Shown piece after piece: positions 26,960 to 35,909 of a stretch of DNA of 64,000 nucleotides. How positions within the stretch are numbered: the stretch's first letter is position 1; each line of letters begins with the position of its first letter. The DNA is from Paenibacillus thalictri (GTDB lineage Bacteria > Bacillota > Bacilli > Paenibacillales > NBRC-103111), in NCBI RefSeq assembly GCF_004307995.1, contig NZ_SIRE01000003.1, forward strand, positions 1 through 64,000, given 5' to 3'. A program made the translations under genes and the position numbers. The notes beneath the pieces were generated by a model. It was given only the letters and a program-made list of their open reading frames with translations, made no database searches and was not told the origin of the DNA.

Positions 26960-27898
26960 CTAAAAAAGCCCTTGGAATTCTGGATCGTATTCATATTTAA
27001 GTTTAATGGCATTTTTTACTCGGATGACTAGTTCGGGATACTTTTCTGGTTCCGCGGTGATTTGACGGCATAAACGAAGTAAGGATTCTCGGTGAAGTTC
27101 CGGTACTAGATAATGAATAAAATTGTGAAAGGGTAATAAGTAACCTTTCACAAGCATTGCTGAAGATGCAACATGAACGAGAAGTTCTCGCCCATAAGGA
27201 AGAAGTAAGATTTGTTCTTTGTACAAAATCACATATTCAATGACAGCTCGATTCACTAGCTGTGGTTGAAGCCTTATGACATCTAGTAAATAAGAGGTGA
27301 AGTTTTTATCGAAAGTGTCGGGAAGTAAGCTGCTAAGTTCAAGTTCCATGTCTTTACGAAGAATGAAATGTTGCAAACACTTGATCTTGTTGAGCCTAAG
27401 TGCATTATTATCAATTAATTGACTTATTTCTCGAAGTTTTTCGTAGGCGTCTTTATATCGGGAAGCCTGCAAGTCAATCTCTGCTTGCTCCAAGTCTTTA
27501 TGCAATCCGACTAGTATTATATCTGTTTCTTTATGTAAAATTTTTTGAAGTCGGTATTGCTCAACATCTGATGAAAATTGACGAATTATGTATGCGTAGC
27601 CTAGTAAAAACGATATGCCTATGACAAGTGCAATTATTAGCTCAGTTAAATTACGAGCTGTGAATACAGCAATACTCACTAGGACGCCAACCCACATTAG
27701 ACTACTTCTGCTGAGTCGCTTATTAAGCGCATGAGCCACATCGCGTAATCCAGTATAAGTAGATTTATGCTGGCAGGATAAGCAGCTATCCCCCCATAAG
27801 GTTGTATATGAACCGCATCGGCGACAGAAACGGATCCGTTCAAATTTATAACGTTTTCTGGGCAAACGGCGAAAGTGAACAGCGGATTTAACGTTCAT
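26960..27898 (-). CDS. Zinc-ribbon membrane protein, unknown function
   Basis: A 312-residue protein. Residues about 24-40 form a zinc ribbon, CRRCGSYTTLWGDSCLSC, with two CxxC pairs. Two transmembrane helices follow at about 68-85 and 88-108 (WVGVLVSIAVFTA and LIIALVIGISFLLGYAYII). The remaining 200 residues are a helical, probably cytoplasmic domain with LHKDLEQAEIDLQASRYKDA. No enzyme motif is seen. It starts inside the last codons of the upstream 60-residue gene (four-base overlap) and is followed after 14 bases by the next gene. A zinc ribbon also occurs in the GTPase at 37843 of the divergent operon. Confidence 0.6.
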   Translation of the reverse strand: MNVKSAVHFRRLPRKRYKFERIRFCRRCGSYTTLWGDSCLSCQHKSTYTGLRDVAHALNKRLSRSSLMWVGVLVSIAVFTARNLTELIIALVIGISFLLGYAYIIRQFSSDVEQYRLQKILHKETDIILVGLHKDLEQAEIDLQASRYKDAYEKLREISQLIDNNALRLNKIKCLQHFILRKDMELELSSLLPDTFDKNFTSYLLDVIRLQPQLVNRAVIEYVILYKEQILLLPYGRELLVHVASSAMLVKGYLLPFHNFIHYLVPELHRESLLRLCRQITAEPEKYPELVIRVKNAIKLKYEYDPEFQGLF

Positions 27899-28077
27899 TT
27901 ACGATCACCACGATTTAGCTGTTCTACGAATTGGGGGTCCAAATGTGATATGTTCATTTTTTTACGGCGGCAAGAAATAAAAAACAGCCACTTTAAGAAT
28001 ACATAGCCGACAATGCAAATTAAGATAACATAAGTGAGCGACATACTAGGACTGACCTCCTGCACTAGAGATGGCAA
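27895..28077 (-). CDS. Small single-pass membrane protein
   Basis: Sixty residues with one transmembrane helix (SLTYVILICIVGYVFLKWLF, about residues 13-32), then a basic stretch CRRKKM and a short cytoplasmic tail. A GGAGGT ribosome site precedes the ATG. It overlaps the next gene by four bases, so translation is coupled. Function unknown; it is the first gene of the leftward arm of the divergent system. Confidence 0.6.
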   Translation of the reverse strand: MPSLVQEVSPSMSLTYVILICIVGYVFLKWLFFISCRRKKMNISHLDPQFVEQLNRGDRK

Positions 28078-28215
28078 ATGATTATTAAAAAACTTTTAAG
28101 AAAAGGGTATTCCTAAAAAAATGTAGAATTTTCTCAATATTCCAGTTAAAATATGTTCATATAGCTAAATTATAACTATTTTGTATGAGACTATTTTACT
28201 ACCACATACATATTA

Positions 28216-28244
28216 TTGCCAATAGTTAAGATAGCAAATATTAG
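28216..28244 (+). promoter_or_regulatory. Candidate promoter of the VWA/tubulin operon
   Basis: TTGCCA (28216-28221), 17-base spacer, TATTAG (28239-28244), about 50 bases before the GTG start at 28296. The 218-base divergent region is very AT-rich, and other placements are possible. Confidence 0.4.
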
Positions 28245-28295
28245 CAGTTGTGTATATAGTTATGGAAAATAAAGCATCTGGAGGCACGTTACACT

Positions 28296-30074
28296 GTGAA
28301 TATTTTTACCCGAAAATTATGTATTACAACACTTGCCTTAGCCCTACTAGGTCCCTTTTCACATATTAAGTCATTTGCAGCAGGAACTGATTCGATAAAA
28401 ATGGATGCGGTACTTTCAGTGGACGTAAGTAATTCGATGAATGAAAGCGACCCGAAGAATCTTGGATATGAAGCAATGAAAATGTTTATTGATATGTCTA
28501 TGGTGGATGGTGACAAGATCGGTGTAGTTGCATATACAGATCAGATCATACGGGAAAAAGCGCTTGTAAAATTGAATTCACCTGAATCTAAGCAAGAATT
28601 AAAGAGATTCATAGATGAACTCAATCGCGGCCCTTATACGGATGTTGCTGCAGGTGTGGATGAGGCGGTTAAAATTTTGGAATCCACAGAAGGGGAGCAG
28701 GGACGAACTCCACTAATCGTTTTATTGACTGACGGTAATAACTCTTTAAATAATAACCAGACTCAAGAGCAATCCGATGCCAAATTAAGCCAAGCCCTGC
28801 AGAAGGCAAATAATCGGAAAATCCCTATTTATACAATTGGTCTGAACGCTGATGGAAAGCTAAACTCGGATTTTCTCAAACGAATCTCTGCGGAAACCGG
28901 TGGTAAGAGTTTTTCAACAAATAGTGCTGGCGATTTGCCAAAAATTTTAAGCGAAATATATGCTGATCACCAGAACCTGAAAGTAATTCCGCTGGAAGAG
29001 CTTATAGGAAATGGGGACTTTCAAGACGTGAAGGTGACGATCCCGAATGCTAGTGTTGCGGAAGCAAACATATCAATGATTTCTAAGGGAGCTGTAGAGG
29101 TTAAACTCACTGATCCATCAGGTAAAGAGCAAGCCCTATCTTCCCCCAACATTATTTACACTGTCTCAAGTGCGTATTCCCTAGTTAAGCTATTGAGTCC
29201 AATTCAAGGTGAATGGAACCTAAAGGTAAAAGGTGTAGATAAGGATAAGATCGATATTAGTTTGGTTTATAACTATGACATACAATTGATGATGTCTCCG
29301 TTATCAGCTACATCATACAAGCAAGGGGATATTATACCGGTGAGAGCACAATTAGTTGCAGCTGGACAGCCGGTGGAGGACCCGAATCTTTATAAAAACT
29401 TAAAAGCAACTCTATTGGTGACGGATATCACGACGAAGCAGAAATCCGAATTGCAGTTAACAATTGGAGCACAGGCTGTTGATGGTAAATTTGAGATCAA
29501 GGATGCGCATGAATATGAGCTTAGGGCGAAGGTAGAAGATGCTAATTTCGTGCGCGAGTCGCCCTCTATCAAGGTGAGTGCTATCGCAAACACATCTGTA
29601 ACTGCAGCCGCTGTACCACCTACAAAAGCTCTGGTTGCTGAGACAAAAACCCCCTGGTCATTCTATGCAATTGTGGCTGCCATTCTACTTGTTATTAGCA
29701 TTGGGACGGCTTTTGGTATACTGGCTTGGAAGAAGGCTACTCGTGGTTTCGTAGGGCAGTTTGAGCTGGTTGTCAAAGACGAGGATACTGGGGATAAAAG
29801 TAGTCCTCAGTACAAGCGACTCAGTACATTTCGCGGACGTGTACAGCTGCATCAATTGCTACAGTTGCTTCCTGAGTTTGCTGAGACCAAGAATCTTATT
29901 TTCCGACCGGGCAAGGGAGATACTTTGATTCTGGAGAACCGGTCGGGTTGCATTGTAGAAAAAGGTGGGCGGGTTGTCGAAGCTTCCAAGGGTCTTGAGA
30001 TAAGAATCAATGACCGAGTGCATATTCTACTTAAGCAAACTAACAAATCCGTATCGCTGGAATACTTGCGCTAA
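28296..30074 (+). CDS. Secreted, membrane-anchored VWA-domain protein
   Basis: First gene of the rightward operon, 592 residues. Residues 1-29 are a signal peptide ending at SFAAG. Residues 37-235 form a von Willebrand A domain with the metal-binding DxSxS at 43-47 (DVSNS), the Thr in GPYTDVAAG and the Asp in VLLTDGNNS, so a complete MIDAS is present. Residues 240-430 are extracytoplasmic beta domains. A transmembrane helix at about 455-480 (FYAIVAAILLVISIGTAFGI) leads to a cytoplasmic tail of about 105 residues that is all-beta and FHA-like in pattern (DTLILENRSGCIVEKGGR). The layout could carry a signal from the outside VWA domain to the cytoplasmic NTPases. The start is GTG with CTGGAGG upstream. 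Confidence 0.82.
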   Translation: MNIFTRKLCITTLALALLGPFSHIKSFAAGTDSIKMDAVLSVDVSNSMNESDPKNLGYEAMKMFIDMSMVDGDKIGVVAYTDQIIREKALVKLNSPESKQELKRFIDELNRGPYTDVAAGVDEAVKILESTEGEQGRTPLIVLLTDGNNSLNNNQTQEQSDAKLSQALQKANNRKIPIYTIGLNADGKLNSDFLKRISAETGGKSFSTNSAGDLPKILSEIYADHQNLKVIPLEELIGNGDFQDVKVTIPNASVAEANISMISKGAVEVKLTDPSGKEQALSSPNIIYTVSSAYSLVKLLSPIQGEWNLKVKGVDKDKIDISLVYNYDIQLMMSPLSATSYKQGDIIPVRAQLVAAGQPVEDPNLYKNLKATLLVTDITTKQKSELQLTIGAQAVDGKFEIKDAHEYELRAKVEDANFVRESPSIKVSAIANTSVTAAAVPPTKALVAETKTPWSFYAIVAAILLVISIGTAFGILAWKKATRGFVGQFELVVKDEDTGDKSSPQYKRLSTFRGRVQLHQLLQLLPEFAETKNLIFRPGKGDTLILENRSGCIVEKGGRVVEASKGLEIRINDRVHILLKQTNKSVSLEYLR

Positions 30075-30100
30075 TTACTTTTTTTGGAGGGTTATTATTT

Positions 30101-33100
30101 ATGAAACCGATAATTCGAGAGCACATACAACAACTGGATGTACAACAGGGCGGGGGGATCGTCAGCGATAAAATCCGTGTAGATACTATCGACCACCCGA
30201 TGCTTGTTATCGGTCTTGGCGGTACCGGCATTGACGCCTTGTTGCGCGTGAAATACCATATTAATCGACGTTTCAAGCTTCCGGAAGATCCGGTATCGAA
30301 AAAGAAGCAAGAAAAGCCGAATAACATCGAGTATTTAGCATTCGAGACAAATGAGGGAGATCGTAACAAAAAACATAATGGAATAGGGCTTGATACTCTG
30401 ACTGAATTTATGTTGCTTTCGAATGCTGAGATCGGTAGTGTACTACATAATCGTAGTTTACTCGAACCTTATATCAAGGAATGGCTATCACCGGAGCTAC
30501 TTGTCACAGATGGAATGAAGGGAGCATCTGGAGTACGTCAAGCGGGGAGATTGTTGCTCTTTACAAAGATTAACCAAGTAGTGCAAACAATAGAGCGGAA
30601 AATCCGGGTATTGACAGAGGGTACTAGCAAAAAACTGATCGTTTTTCTTTTAACTGGAATATCTGGCGGCACTGGTAGCGGTTGCTTTCTCGATATAGCA
30701 TATATCATCCGTGGGCTACTTGAACGTCAACACAGCAATGCTGGAGGAGACAAGGTCGATATTTTGGGATATTTATTTACTCCAGATGTCAATCTAGCCA
30801 ATAAGAGTTTGACGGAGCATACTCGGGAATACATCAAGAAAAATGGCTACGCTGCGTTAAAAGAGCTGGATTATTGGATGAATGCAGATGAGCGTGGTGA
30901 GCGTTTCCGTCAACAATATGGCCCGAACTTAAAAGTGAATCTTCGAATGGCACCTTTTGACTATGCTCATCTCGTTTCTGCAACGAATCTGGATGGGAAA
31001 TTATTGGAAAATAGCTATGAATACTGTATGAACGTAACTGCGGAAAATATCACTAACTTCATGGCGAGTGAAGATAAAGTTTCCGGCCAGGAATTTGCAA
31101 TTCACGATTACATGAGTAATATTTCCACTAATATTAAGCAGATGAATCGTCCATTTGCAGCGAATTTTCTGTATAACATACTAGGTGCCTCCTCTGCAGT
31201 TTTTCCGATTGAGGAAATGACGACCTACTTAGCTTATAAGGTGTTCAGGCATATGGAAACGATGTTCGATAAGGCACCGTCCCAGGACGACATTGATAAG
31301 CTGGCGAACCGAATGGGTTTTGATCCAGATTCCGTTCACCGTGAGATGAACCGCCGAATCCCTGATCGTCCGTTGGAAGGGTACCAACATAGCGAACGGT
31401 TAGGTTATCAAAATGTCATTAAAACACAGGCTGTCAACTTGGATACGGAACTTGAGCAGAACTTCCTTTCGAGAGCACGTGAAGAATATATTAAGACTAG
31501 AAAGCAATTGCCTGGGGAAGTTTACGAACGGGCTGCAGAGGCACTTAAGAAAATTTTTATAAATCCGGGACAAGGCCCTTTTTACGCCTCGCGTCTGCTG
31601 TTCTCCGATAAAGGGTACTGCTTATTGAAACAAATACAAGCATACATAGAATCTCTTAAGGAAAGTTTGTATCGGTTACCAAGAGATCTTGAAGCAGCGA
31701 AAGAGTTGTCATTACAGCGGTTAGGTGATGCCAGAAAGGCATTGATTTCTAAGAGTACAAAGAAAGATGCGTATATAGAAGCAAAGATCTCGGAGTTTCT
31801 GCTTCATGCTGATCGTGAGCGAATGAATCAAATGATCGAATTTTACGAAGAGCTCTACACCCTAATCAATCAAGAGAATTCTCGGATTTACGAGGTGTTT
31901 ACCGAGTTGCTCAATGAGTTAAATTCCATTTTCCAGAAAAACGCTGATATTCTTATTAATGGTCAAGAAGAAGTCGATCACAAAGGGAACAAGACTTATT
32001 ATTGGAATGTAGTTAGTGTTCCCGATGTAGAGAAGTTGGTAAGCCAAGTGATTGACGAAAAAAATGTGGACCAGCTAATCCGCGATTTTACCGAGGCATT
32101 GATGAGTCGATCTAACCGGTGGGTACGTGAGCAGGAGGTTGATGTCGTCGGCTCAATCTCTGAGTTTCTATCTGAGCATTTCGGTGGTCTGATTACGAAA
32201 ACAATGGAAGAATATTTGGCAATTAAATATGGAAACGATGAAGCGCTTGATAAGCTGGTGGAGCGGAGAATTGCGAATCGCCTTCACGAGGAGGCGAAAC
32301 CAGTGTTTCATCTGGACAACAGTATGGGCAACTATAGTTTCCCTGCTGTTGGTTTTGTATCTGTTCCTAATGACGCTCCGAATATCTATAAGGGTATTAA
32401 TAATTTTAAGGATCTTTCTGTATCAAACGCCAGTTTTACTATCAAGGAAAGTCAAGTGAAAAACCGGATATTCTGGCTAAACACTCATAATGGCATACCG
32501 CTATATCTATACCGGCCACTCAAGAACTATGAAATCAGTTACGAAAACTCGATTCTTGAACCAGAAGGAGTAGGTCGTCATCTAGTGCAAACAGATAAAC
32601 TTAGTTGGACAAATCTCCCTTCTCCAATCCCAGAAAAATCGTGGGGGGAGACGTATCGGAATGAACGAGTCCAAAAGTATAACTCCACCATTCGGAATTT
32701 GTTCGAGGAATTAATCGAACTTGGGTGCATTCAAGAGAAGTCGGTGGATAGCGGAGTTAGCAATCGCTATGAATGTCTCCTGACCGAGAAGCTCGATCTG
32801 GAGCGATTTCTCAGTGGGTATTCAATGCAGTTGAATGCTGACAGACCTAACTTTACAGAAGTGAAGAGATGCCTTCAGGACCTTCGCCGCATGTTGGAGC
32901 AAGGACTAGTTATTGAAGAAAAGAAAGATATCTTCGGCAGCACGACGAAAGAATTTGCAGTTGAGAATTTTATCCGGTTCCCAGAACTGACACGGCGGAT
33001 GCGCGAGGAAGCAGTAAAATACCAAACTGTTAAAGGGAAGATTGAAGAGTTATTAAAAATAATAGAAGGTCATGAGGACGAAGAAAAGCAGCTCATTCAA

Positions 33101-33493
33101 TTTATAGAAGCGATCTATACACAAACAATTCGCAAAAAAGGCGCTTTGATCGTTTATGACTATGAGGGTGATGAGGAACCGTGGGACGCATTTGTAAATT
33201 TAATGCAATCGAACAAATATATTGAGTACGAAATTTATAGTAAATTTCGTCAACTGAATGAGCGGAAAATGATTTTACTACAACGTAAATCGTCCAAGAG
33301 AGCTCAGCAATTGGCGAGTTCTGAAGATATTCAGCCACTTCTCAAGGGGCTTAAGGAGATGGCCGCGGGATACTCCGAGGCAAAGGCCAGGCTGGAATAC
33401 GAACGCTCTGAGGAGCCAAATGGAGAAGAGTTGTTCCGATTTTACCGTTCAGTCACTGTCAAAGTGGGAGACTTGCTCAACAAGCTGAGCTAA
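30101..33493 (+). CDS. Tubulin-like NTPase (Tubulin_2 type)
   Basis: Large cytoplasmic tubulin/FtsZ-superfamily protein of 1130 residues. The N-terminal nucleotide-binding domain shows MLVIGLGGTGIDALLRVKY near 29-47 and the tubulin signature GGTGSG at 189-194 in LTGISGGTGSGCFLDIAYI. Beyond about residue 380 is a long, mainly helical C-terminal part without parallel in FtsZ, and a wHTH-like region near 850-950. It resembles the family reported by Makarova and Koonin as a FtsZ-like protein in a multi-gene system with VWA and GTPase partners, proposed to remodel membranes. It probably binds GTP. It starts 26 bases after the VWA gene with a GGAGGG site and is followed closely by its large partner. 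Confidence 0.86.
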   Translation: MKPIIREHIQQLDVQQGGGIVSDKIRVDTIDHPMLVIGLGGTGIDALLRVKYHINRRFKLPEDPVSKKKQEKPNNIEYLAFETNEGDRNKKHNGIGLDTLTEFMLLSNAEIGSVLHNRSLLEPYIKEWLSPELLVTDGMKGASGVRQAGRLLLFTKINQVVQTIERKIRVLTEGTSKKLIVFLLTGISGGTGSGCFLDIAYIIRGLLERQHSNAGGDKVDILGYLFTPDVNLANKSLTEHTREYIKKNGYAALKELDYWMNADERGERFRQQYGPNLKVNLRMAPFDYAHLVSATNLDGKLLENSYEYCMNVTAENITNFMASEDKVSGQEFAIHDYMSNISTNIKQMNRPFAANFLYNILGASSAVFPIEEMTTYLAYKVFRHMETMFDKAPSQDDIDKLANRMGFDPDSVHREMNRRIPDRPLEGYQHSERLGYQNVIKTQAVNLDTELEQNFLSRAREEYIKTRKQLPGEVYERAAEALKKIFINPGQGPFYASRLLFSDKGYCLLKQIQAYIESLKESLYRLPRDLEAAKELSLQRLGDARKALISKSTKKDAYIEAKISEFLLHADRERMNQMIEFYEELYTLINQENSRIYEVFTELLNELNSIFQKNADILINGQEEVDHKGNKTYYWNVVSVPDVEKLVSQVIDEKNVDQLIRDFTEALMSRSNRWVREQEVDVVGSISEFLSEHFGGLITKTMEEYLAIKYGNDEALDKLVERRIANRLHEEAKPVFHLDNSMGNYSFPAVGFVSVPNDAPNIYKGINNFKDLSVSNASFTIKESQVKNRIFWLNTHNGIPLYLYRPLKNYEISYENSILEPEGVGRHLVQTDKLSWTNLPSPIPEKSWGETYRNERVQKYNSTIRNLFEELIELGCIQEKSVDSGVSNRYECLLTEKLDLERFLSGYSMQLNADRPNFTEVKRCLQDLRRMLEQGLVIEEKKDIFGSTTKEFAVENFIRFPELTRRMREEAVKYQTVKGKIEELLKIIEGHEDEEKQLIQFIEAIYTQTIRKKGALIVYDYEGDEEPWDAFVNLMQSNKYIEYEIYSKFRQLNERKMILLQRKSSKRAQQLASSEDIQPLLKGLKEMAAGYSEAKARLEYERSEEPNGEELFRFYRSVTVKVGDLLNKLS

Positions 33494-33515
33494 CGATCAG
33501 AATCGAGGGAAGAGC

Positions 33516-35909
33516 ATGCGGGAAACAATAACCGCTTTCGCAAACGAATTTGCTATGAAGGCGGATGACTCACAGAACGCAGTAGACGAAAGAACTAGCA
33601 TCAATAACCCCATTGTTTTCCTGTTTTTAGGCGATGGGGCCACGGAGGCTCTTGCAGTCGTTCAGCAACTGAATAAGAATAGATGGATGAACAGTGCGGG
33701 TGTTGTCTATTTGCACATCCACTCCGGTAGTACAATCACGGGAGATAACATTTATAGTTGGCGGATGGATCCTCCCAAAGAAGATAAGCGGATGTTTCGT
33801 CCCGCATTATACCGCAAATTTCTTACAGACGAGTCCAAACTTTTCGAGCTGAATGTACAATTGCGGCGTATGAATAGCCGTATAGCGGAGTATGGCCAGA
33901 TGTATCCTTCATTGCAACGAGTTCATACTGCAGTCATTACATGTCTCGATGACCCCTTTAACGTATTGGTACCTGAGCTGACCGTCATGTTGAAATCTGT
34001 ATTCAGCCGGTCTTTTCGTTCTGTCCAGACAGACCTATATGTTATGCAGCAGGAAAATGGCGAAGAGGAGGGTTACGGGTATGCTTCTTCCTTAGGAGTT
34101 GGATTCTTGCTGGAGATAGATATATTTCAACGCAATGACTTTTCCCTAGTTGCTGATTTAGAGGTGACTCAGGAAGGGGTAAAGTTGTCATGTGTTCATA
34201 AGGCTTCACCTTTATTCGAACTAGTTTACTTGATGAGCAATCGCGATGAACAGGGGATTGTAAATAAGGAAGGTATTTCTTATAACTACGAGCTAATCAG
34301 TAATTTGAACATGCTCAAAAACCAAGACTCACAAAAGGAATTTAATTCTGGCAACAATCCCTATAATAATCAGCAATTTATCCAAAGTCTAGTCGTGAAA
34401 GATGATGGCAATCGTAATAGTTATGTATCTGCAGGCTATGCGCAAGTTCGCCGACCTAATAAAGCTATCGCACTCACATCACTAAATCATTTGTTTGGCC
34501 ATTTAATGCAACATTTAGAAGCGACCAGCCTTATTCCTGAACAAGATATTATGGAGAAGCTCGGCATCCACCAAACCGAGATGGAACGCAAAATTCGTGG
34601 ACGATTGCCGGATCGTCAACAGATGATTGAGGATATGTATGGTATCATGCACAAGGAAATTTCTTATCGTGAATTAAGACAACTCACGATGCAACAGGCT
34701 GAAAGAGAACTCTATGGGGAGACTGCACTTGAGTTTTTTCAAATGGTGTTCAACGAAGTATTGAATATGATTGAAGGAGAACAATTTAAAAACTCAATCT
34801 ATGCACATATCCATGATCATATCTTGAAAAATCCAAGCTACGGTTCCTATAGTGCGTATATTTGGACCGATCCAGATCGTAAGGGAGGAGTTGTCCAGAC
34901 TGTCCGCGATTGGATGAATGAAGTAGGGAAGGAAGTCGAGCGGATCAAGGAGGAGCTTTTTCACCTCGGACAAGAACGGGTCGATCTACAGAGTTCCCCT
35001 AAGTTTTCCTTATTCGGCCGATTTAGCAATAAATCGGTAGTTCGTAGTGTTACTCACCAAATATTGGGGAAAATCTATAGTTTGAGATACGACTTACTGA
35101 TTCAACAGATGCTTCACAGAATGCTGAAGCTTTACGGGGTTGTATTAAATTCCATCCATGAGCAGACGAGAGTACATATGGATCTGCTAATAGACACACA
35201 GGAAATGTTGCTGGAAATGAGTCTCGCGGATATGGACGAGACCGCCGATTATCTTGGACGTAATTTGAATGCATACTACGCTAAAGTGGTCGAAGGCATC
35301 GTAAAGGAGTGGGAGCAACGCTGGGGCAAGCAATTTTTCTTCGAGGATCATTTTTTTGGAACCATAACTGTGCTCCTAGAGCAAGGTCGTGAGGCGCTAG
35401 TCCAACGGTTGCTGGAAGTCGCCGAACAGGACCTATTCAGCCATGCAAGCTTTCATGAGGAGTTTGAAATCGAGCTGCTGAAGAGAGCTAATGTTAATGC
35501 CAGACCTAATGTCGCAACGCTTACCCCTCAGGAGCTGTTCCGTGATCTTCACATGACGCTGGAGCGTAAGGCGGCAATACGTCTGGATGTTTATCGGACT
35601 GCAAACAAGTATAGGCACGAGGAAAAATATTTAATAGGTGATGTAAAGAGCGAGTTTTTACAGTATGTATTTTCGATGGAACAGAAGCAATCCTCAAGTA
35701 AAATCGGGATTATCGATGAGAAGAAACGAAGCGGTGTGGAGAAGCTTAAAATAATGGGAGGATTCCGACTGCAGGATACGATGTTCTTCAGAAATTCGGT
35801 AAGATTGTATCGTAATTATGTGAAGCAGGGTTATGAGTTTCATCCTGTGACAGTTTACTACCCAAATGGCTTTAACCTTGTTACTGAAGAAGGGGAGGAA
35901 GCCGTTTGA
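33516..35909 (+). CDS. Large partner of the tubulin-like protein, unknown function
   Basis: A 797-residue cytoplasmic protein, unrecognised. The opening part has a Rossmann-like start (NPIVFLFLGDGATEALAVVQ) followed by a beta-strand with YLHIHSG, in the place where the tubulin-like neighbour has its first nucleotide loop, but no GGTGSG signature follows. The rest is helical with many Gln and Glu residues. It could be a degenerate tubulin relative that pairs with the active one, or an unrelated adaptor. The start is 22 bases after the tubulin gene with a GAGGGAAGAG site. Its stop overlaps the TTG start of the next gene. Confidence 0.6.
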   Translation: MRETITAFANEFAMKADDSQNAVDERTSINNPIVFLFLGDGATEALAVVQQLNKNRWMNSAGVVYLHIHSGSTITGDNIYSWRMDPPKEDKRMFRPALYRKFLTDESKLFELNVQLRRMNSRIAEYGQMYPSLQRVHTAVITCLDDPFNVLVPELTVMLKSVFSRSFRSVQTDLYVMQQENGEEEGYGYASSLGVGFLLEIDIFQRNDFSLVADLEVTQEGVKLSCVHKASPLFELVYLMSNRDEQGIVNKEGISYNYELISNLNMLKNQDSQKEFNSGNNPYNNQQFIQSLVVKDDGNRNSYVSAGYAQVRRPNKAIALTSLNHLFGHLMQHLEATSLIPEQDIMEKLGIHQTEMERKIRGRLPDRQQMIEDMYGIMHKEISYRELRQLTMQQAERELYGETALEFFQMVFNEVLNMIEGEQFKNSIYAHIHDHILKNPSYGSYSAYIWTDPDRKGGVVQTVRDWMNEVGKEVERIKEELFHLGQERVDLQSSPKFSLFGRFSNKSVVRSVTHQILGKIYSLRYDLLIQQMLHRMLKLYGVVLNSIHEQTRVHMDLLIDTQEMLLEMSLADMDETADYLGRNLNAYYAKVVEGIVKEWEQRWGKQFFFEDHFFGTITVLLEQGREALVQRLLEVAEQDLFSHASFHEEFEIELLKRANVNARPNVATLTPQELFRDLHMTLERKAAIRLDVYRTANKYRHEEKYLIGDVKSEFLQYVFSMEQKQSSSKIGIIDEKKRSGVEKLKIMGGFRLQDTMFFRNSVRLYRNYVKQGYEFHPVTVYYPNGFNLVTEEGEEAV

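Noticed and set aside
30101-33493. FtsZ itself or a phage/plasmid TubZ
   Set aside because: At 1130 residues with a long helical C-terminal part and VWA/GTPase neighbours it fits the Tubulin_2 type; the division cluster and partition genes are absent.
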